Positions 6,906 through 10,170 of a DNA stretch of 10,170 nucleotides are shown here, in pieces; position 1 is the first letter of the stretch; each line of letters begins with the position of its first letter. The stretch comes from an uncultured Acidimicrobiia bacterium (GTDB lineage: Bacteria; Actinomycetota; Acidimicrobiia; Spongiisociales; UBA5794): NCBI GenBank assembly GCA_913031525.1, contig CAJWGC010000030.1, forward strand, positions 1-10,170. Reading direction: 5' to 3'. Position numbers and translations under genes: made by a program. The notes beneath the pieces are model-generated. The model did no database searches and was not told the DNA's origin. It saw only the letters and a program-made list of their open reading frames with translations.

Positions 6906-8248
6906 CAAGAAGACCTCGGCATCGTTCCTCGTATGTGGATCAAGAGGCCAGACACCGGGCCACGACAGCACGACGATGGTGGGTCTTAGTTTTCTTGATC
7001 CCGACCCTGCTCATCCTGTCCTCGTTGGTTCTTTACCCAGCTCTACGAACGATCACGGACAGTTTCCTGGACCGCTTCGGCGATCAATACATCGGCTTAG
7101 AAAATTACTCTGCCTTAGCAAGTAGCCCTCGTTTTCACACAGCAGTGCTGAACAGCTTTTTATGGGCGACCCTCTTCCCTCTCACTGTCGTCACAATCGG
7201 TCTGGTATTAGCCGTACTAATAGAGAAAGTCAGATGGGAAACAGCTTTTAAGCTCGTACTCTTCCTGCCCGTTGCTGTCTCGGCAATGTCTTCCGGCATC
7301 GTATGGAGAATGATGTTGGACGACTCCCCAGAACGGGGAGCGTTTAATGCTGTCGCAACTCTTTCTGCATCGATTGTTTCGCCAGCTGGCGACCTTGCTG
7401 GAGCAAGGCCAACCACAGGGACAATCACATTAAATCCGGATGGGAGTATCGCCTTCCCCGTTGAGGTCAGCTCGGCAGGCGCAGTGGCCAACCTCGGATT
7501 AATCGGCATTGCCGAAGTCGATTTGCCCGGAAACGCTACAACGGCAAATCCCGCTACTCGGCAGCCAAAGAGCATTACCGGAACGATATGGCGGGATGCT
7601 GGATCCAGCAACGGACAAAAGGGAAAGATCGACAAAGACGAAATCGGGCTATCTGGGATCCTCGTAAAACTTATATCCCCTAGTGGATCAACTGTGGCAC
7701 AAACATACTCCGTTACAGGCGGCCGCTACGCCTTCGAGGGAATAGCACCCGGTAAATATTCGGTTTTGATTCCATCAGAGGTGACAAGAACCAGATGGAC
7801 CGGTATCGAGTGGCTTAGCCCTTCTTTAATTACGCCGGCAGCAATGCTGGCAGGGCTCTGGATATGGGCCGGCTTTTCCCTTGTAATGATTCGCGCAGCG
7901 ATGACCAGGCTTGATCGAGACGTGACCGATGCAGCGCGCATCGACGGTGCTTCGGAAGCGCAGATCCTCCGAAGAATCACACTTCCGCTACTCGCACCAA
8001 CGCTTTCTGTTATCGGGATAACGCTTGCCATCTATGGACTGAAGGTATTCGATTTAATTATCGGAATCGCTCCAGAACCTGTACAGGACGACGCCAATGT
8101 CATTGCTCTCGAGATGTGGCGGAGCGCGTTCACCGGATTAGGGAACCGAGGCCTTGGATCAGCCGCAGCAGTAATTATGTTCGTGATGGTCGTTCCCGTG
8201 GTCGCCCTCAGCCTACGAAGCTTCCGAGGAAGCGAGACACGGACATGA
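6902..8248 (+). CDS. Sugar ABC transporter permease, MalF/AglF type, with inserted SdrD-B-like extracytoplasmic domain
   Basis: A 448-residue inner-membrane permease; CUT1 permeases of this class are usually about 290-330 residues. Core segments lie at about 27-48, 86-108, 117-138, 312-334, 366-388 and 421-438. The EAA loop that docks the ATPase is VTDAARIDGASEAQILRRIT (341-360), followed by LP. Between segments 3 and 4, residues about 155-299 are extra. The first part (155-223) is Thr/Gly/Ala-rich without recognised fold. The second (224-293) matches an SdrD-B/prealbumin-like repeat: ITGTIWRD, KIDKDEIGLSG, LVKL, GGRYAFEGIAPGKYSVLIP. By the standard topology this loop faces outside. The reading frame is continuous through the insert and the membrane core resumes cleanly (WLSPSLITPA), so this is not a broken gene. 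The start is TTG, overlapping the previous stop as TTGA; GTG 6935 is a less likely alternative. Confidence 0.92.
   Translation: MTRRPRHRSSYVDQEARHRATTARRWWVLVFLIPTLLILSSLVLYPALRTITDSFLDRFGDQYIGLENYSALASSPRFHTAVLNSFLWATLFPLTVVTIGLVLAVLIEKVRWETAFKLVLFLPVAVSAMSSGIVWRMMLDDSPERGAFNAVATLSASIVSPAGDLAGARPTTGTITLNPDGSIAFPVEVSSAGAVANLGLIGIAEVDLPGNATTANPATRQPKSITGTIWRDAGSSNGQKGKIDKDEIGLSGILVKLISPSGSTVAQTYSVTGGRYAFEGIAPGKYSVLIPSEVTRTRWTGIEWLSPSLITPAAMLAGLWIWAGFSLVMIRAAMTRLDRDVTDAARIDGASEAQILRRITLPLLAPTLSVIGITLAIYGLKVFDLIIGIAPEPVQDDANVIALEMWRSAFTGLGNRGLGSAAAVIMFVMVVPVVALSLRSFRGSETRT
7364..7798 (+). other. Region coding the inserted extracytoplasmic segment of the permease
   Basis: These bases encode permease residues about 155-299, absent from ordinary MalF-type proteins at this position. 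The SdrD-B-like repeat itself is coded at about 7571-7780. Acidic residues at Asp232, Asp244, Asp246 and Glu247 lie where Sdr B repeats have calcium-binding residues (family knowledge); whether this copy binds calcium is unknown. Confidence 0.75.
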
Positions 8249-9096
8249 AACAAGATCATGGAGTTGAGGGAACCGCGTCACGACGACCGCGGCGCCTTAC
8301 AGAATTCGTTCTCGTTCTGATAGCCCTTGTCTGGATGATTCCAGGTTTCGGACTGCTGATCACAAGCTTTCGCTCTGCCGACGAATATGCACGATCGGGT
8401 TGGTGGACGGCGCTATATCGTCCAGGCGAGCTCACGATAAGCAATTATGTCGAATTTTTGAGTAACGGCAACCTCCTCGGAACGCTCGGGAGCACGCTGC
8501 TGATCGCGGTGCCAGCTACGCTGATACCAATATCACTCGCAACAACTGCGGGTTACGCACTGGCGTGGATACCTTTCAAAGGACGCAAGGCGGTTTACCT
8601 GTCAATAGTTTCCCTATTGGTCGTCCCATTCCAACTAGCTCTCCTACCAGCACTCGAGTTATTCGGAACGATAAAACTCAGCGGATTGCCGGCAATATGG
8701 CTATTTCACACCGCGTTCGGACTTCCACTCGGCGTTTTCCTCATGCACAATTTCTTCGCTGGTATACCAAAAAGCATCATCGAAGCAGCACGGATTGATG
8801 GTGCTGGGGAAGGATCAATATTCGCCAATCTCGCTCTTCCTAACGCACTGCCGGGAATAGCATCACTGGCAATTTTCCAATTCACATGGACATGGAACGA
8901 TCTCCTGGTCGCCTTAGTTTTCGCCGGAAACCGGACTCCAATAACAGTTGCTATCCAGCAACGCTTGAACGATTTCTCCACGGGGATCGAGGTAATCGGT
9001 CCCGGTGTCCTGCTTGGAGCAGTAGCGCCTCTTCTTCTCTTCTTTGCTTTCCAACGTCATTTCGAGACCGCGATGAAGACCGGCGCACTGCACTAG
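8245..9096 (+). CDS. Sugar ABC transporter permease, MalG/AglG type
   Basis: A 284-residue inner-membrane permease forming the heterodimer partner of the preceding protein. Six hydrophobic segments lie at about 20-42, 80-107, 117-140, 147-172, 202-222 and 252-272. The EAA loop is IIEAARIDGAGEGSIFANLA (178-197), then LP, with the invariant Gly at 186. SGWWTALYRP (51-60), just after the first segment, is a pattern I associate with AglG-type permeases. Length is normal for the family and there is no inserted domain, unlike its partner. The ATG at 8245 overlaps the previous stop as ATGA, so translation is probably coupled; an in-frame upstream extension lies wholly within the preceding gene and has no support. 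It is the last gene of the transporter operon. Confidence 0.94.
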   Translation: MKQDHGVEGTASRRPRRLTEFVLVLIALVWMIPGFGLLITSFRSADEYARSGWWTALYRPGELTISNYVEFLSNGNLLGTLGSTLLIAVPATLIPISLATTAGYALAWIPFKGRKAVYLSIVSLLVVPFQLALLPALELFGTIKLSGLPAIWLFHTAFGLPLGVFLMHNFFAGIPKSIIEAARIDGAGEGSIFANLALPNALPGIASLAIFQFTWTWNDLLVALVFAGNRTPITVAIQQRLNDFSTGIEVIGPGVLLGAVAPLLLFFAFQRHFETAMKTGALH

Positions 9097-9329
9097 CAAG
9101 CGGTCCAAATATCGACCTGCATCATCTTGAGGAACTCATAAGCTCGTTTTCCGTAGAGAGCAAGCCCACCTGCTGATTTCGTATTGGCCGAGGATCCCTC
9201 GACGGAACAAAGTGGTTACGAAATAGTCTGTCCATGAACACGACTATGAACCACGCGCTTAGCCCCTGTATAAATTCCGAGCTCCGACTTCATCGTCGAC
9301 AATACGAGAAATCCCAGCACGTAAACCTT
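9097..9329. other. Convergent intergenic spacer
   Basis: This lies between the 3' ends of the transporter operon and the YtkA-like gene. A bidirectional terminator would be expected. The only clear hairpin is small (CGAGG-ATC-CCTCG, 9189-9201) and has no T-run, so I do not call a terminator. No gene is supported on either strand. Confidence 0.5.
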
Positions 9330-9929
9330 TCAGACCTTCGGCCAGACGTACACAACCAAAGGCACTTCAGCATTGAAATCTGCGGATTCGATCGTCGTCA
9401 TGATCGCCCAAGGACCGAACATGGACATATGAACCGACATGCGATGACGCCCCTCACCTAAGAATTCCACATCAGCCTCAGAATGACCATGGGTCATAGC
9501 AATCATGTCGTACCAAGCAGTGATCGTCGCATCGACCGGCCTGCCGTCTCGTCCAATAACAATAAGTTCGACCTCAAGATCGAATTTGTTAGGCGGAAAG
9601 GGAGTGACGAAAAAGTTGAGATCGAAATCTCCCAAGGGAAGCAACCCGCCATTCTCAAGCTGAATCACCTGGTCACCTTGTACGTATCCGATCCACGCAC
9701 TTCCCTCGCGTTCTGCCACCTGCTGGAGTAAAACTTGATCAGTGCCGACGATCTCATTAAACGCTTCAGGGCTGATACCGAACCGAGAAGTGCCAGATTC
9801 ATCCGACGAACAGGCCGCCGCAATGAACAATCCCAAGCCAATAAGAGTGGCTACCCATAAAGCACGCCGCATGGCGAATGACTCAACAGTATCGATGCGT
9901 TTTCGATTCATCCTCAATCCAACTGGCAT
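9330..9929 (-). CDS. YtkA-like Met/His-rich lipoprotein
   Basis: A small exported lipoprotein of 199 residues from ATG 9929. A hydrophobic signal (about 23-39) ends in FIAAAC, with the lipidated Cys at 40. The C-terminal part (about 115-190) resembles the YtkA-like/FixH-type beta-sandwich: GRPVDATITAWYDMIAMTHG, then HGHSEADVEF, then GRHRMSVHMSMFGPWAIM. The clustered Met and His suggest a metal (perhaps copper) site or assembly role, which is inference. Start choice: ATG 9929 has AGGAG nine bases upstream, lying inside a hairpin. ATG 9872 gives a conventional signal peptide (MRRALWVATLIG...) but has no Shine-Dalgarno. ATG 9911 has only GGA-type purines. I use 9929 and rate the start as uncertain. 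The upstream neighbour on the same strand is the DapA-family gene. Confidence 0.75.
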   Translation of the reverse strand: MPVGLRMNRKRIDTVESFAMRRALWVATLIGLGLFIAAACSSDESGTSRFGISPEAFNEIVGTDQVLLQQVAEREGSAWIGYVQGDQVIQLENGGLLPLGDFDLNFFVTPFPPNKFDLEVELIVIGRDGRPVDATITAWYDMIAMTHGHSEADVEFLGEGRHRMSVHMSMFGPWAIMTTIESADFNAEVPLVVYVWPKV

Positions 9930-9931
9930 TA

Positions 9932-9970
9932 TGTCTATCTCCTCTCTTCAAAAAAGAGAGGAGATAGACA
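9932..9970 (-). promoter_or_regulatory. Perfect 17-bp hairpin enclosing the ribosome-binding site of the YtkA-like gene
   Basis: The arms 9932-9948 and 9954-9970 are perfectly complementary (17 bp) around a five-base loop. In the minus-strand transcript the second arm contains AAGAGAGGAGATAGAC, including AGGAG at 9943-9939, nine bases before ATG 9929. Folding would hide this site. The stem is A/G- and C/T-rich and is not followed by a T-run on either strand, so a standard intrinsic terminator is less likely, though transcript-end protection for the upstream gene is possible. A copy of AAGAGAG at 9983-9977 could compete for the first arm. Confidence 0.65.
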
Positions 9971-10004
9971 GTCAATCTCTCTTGCGAGATGGGGGCCGAG
10001 AGAA

Positions 10005-10170
10005 CTATTGATAATGACCATCGACCTCATCAATGAGCAGTCTCGCCTGTTCATCGTCCAGTTCCACCAGTGGAGGAAGGAGTCGCCGCCACGACCTGTC
10101 CCCGGTGGTATGAGCGATGAGATGTTTGATAGCAGGAATCCGGGGATAATTGTCTAGGAGTCTGCCGAAT
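10005..10170 (-). CDS. C-terminal end of a probable dihydrodipicolinate synthase/N-acetylneuraminate lyase-family protein
   Basis: Translating the minus strand from the right edge gives about 54 residues ending in a TAG at 10007-10005. Recognisable parts are LLDNYPRIPAIKHLIAHTTG and then RRLLPPLVELDDEQ. The PAIKHLIAHTTGD...PPLVELD pattern resembles the C-terminal helices of DapA/NanA-superfamily aldolases, enzymes that use a Schiff-base lysine (outside this window) to join or cleave pyruvate. The catalytic part is not visible, so the substrate and exact family member are unknown. The N-terminus lies beyond the right edge. The gene is followed after about 35 bases by the hairpin and the YtkA-like gene. 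Confidence 0.5.
   Translation of the reverse strand, partial: FGRLLDNYPRIPAIKHLIAHTTGDRSWRRLLPPLVELDDEQARLLIDEVDGHYQ

Noticed and set aside
7364..7798. Permease insert as a mobile element or fused pseudogene
   Set aside because: No terminal inverted or direct repeats were seen, the frame is unbroken, and membrane segments resume correctly after it, so it is better read as a domain insertion.
9189..9201. Hairpin CGAGG-ATC-CCTCG between convergent genes as a terminator
   Set aside because: Only five base pairs, no T-run on either strand, and about 90 bases after the transporter stop; not distinguishable from chance.
9932..9970. Hairpin as a simple intrinsic terminator
   Set aside because: The T-run expected after the stem is missing in both directions (the T/A bases are in the loop). 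The overlap with the AGGAG site makes a translational role at least as likely.

Overview
The window looks like chromosomal DNA of an actinomycete-type bacterium, possibly an Acidimicrobiia-like lineage (low confidence). The reasons are a moderate base composition, frequent GTG/TTG starts, stop/start overlaps of 1-4 bases, and a Nif3 gene followed by a C4 zinc-ribbon gene, an order I recall from mycobacteria (Rv2230c-Rv2229c). Nothing points to a phage, plasmid, insertion sequence or CRISPR array.

Left part (1-3982, all on the minus strand, read right to left): an apparent five-gene operon. It runs from an L-2-hydroxyglutarate oxidase-like flavoprotein (LhgO family), through a Nif3/YqfO dinuclear-metal protein, a coiled-coil C4 zinc-ribbon protein and a DUF457/YdjM-type membrane protein, to a lipoprotein that runs off the left edge. 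Genes abut or overlap throughout (3-base gap, TGATG, 9-base gap, ATGA), so they are probably co-transcribed and partly translationally coupled.

Centre (3983-4408): a divergent intergenic region of about 425 bases without a convincing gene. It holds several short dyads that could be operators, and a strong Shine-Dalgarno site just before the transporter operon.

Right-centre (4409-9096, plus strand): a complete carbohydrate ABC importer of the CUT1 family, closest by motif to alpha-glucoside (AglEFGK-type) systems. The order is ATPase, lipoprotein binding protein, MalF/AglF-type permease, MalG/AglG-type permease. The binding-protein/permease and permease/permease junctions overlap as TTGA and ATGA. 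The first permease is the most unusual protein here: between its third and fourth core membrane segments it carries about 145 extra residues, including an SdrD-B-like beta-sandwich repeat predicted to lie outside the membrane. No glycosidase or regulator is encoded next to the operon in this window.

Right edge (9330-10170, minus strand): a Met/His-rich YtkA-like lipoprotein and, upstream of it, the C-terminal end of a probable dihydrodipicolinate synthase/N-acetylneuraminate lyase-family protein. Between them is a perfect 17-bp hairpin whose 3' arm contains the best Shine-Dalgarno sequence of the lipoprotein gene, suggesting control of translation or of read-through from the upstream gene.
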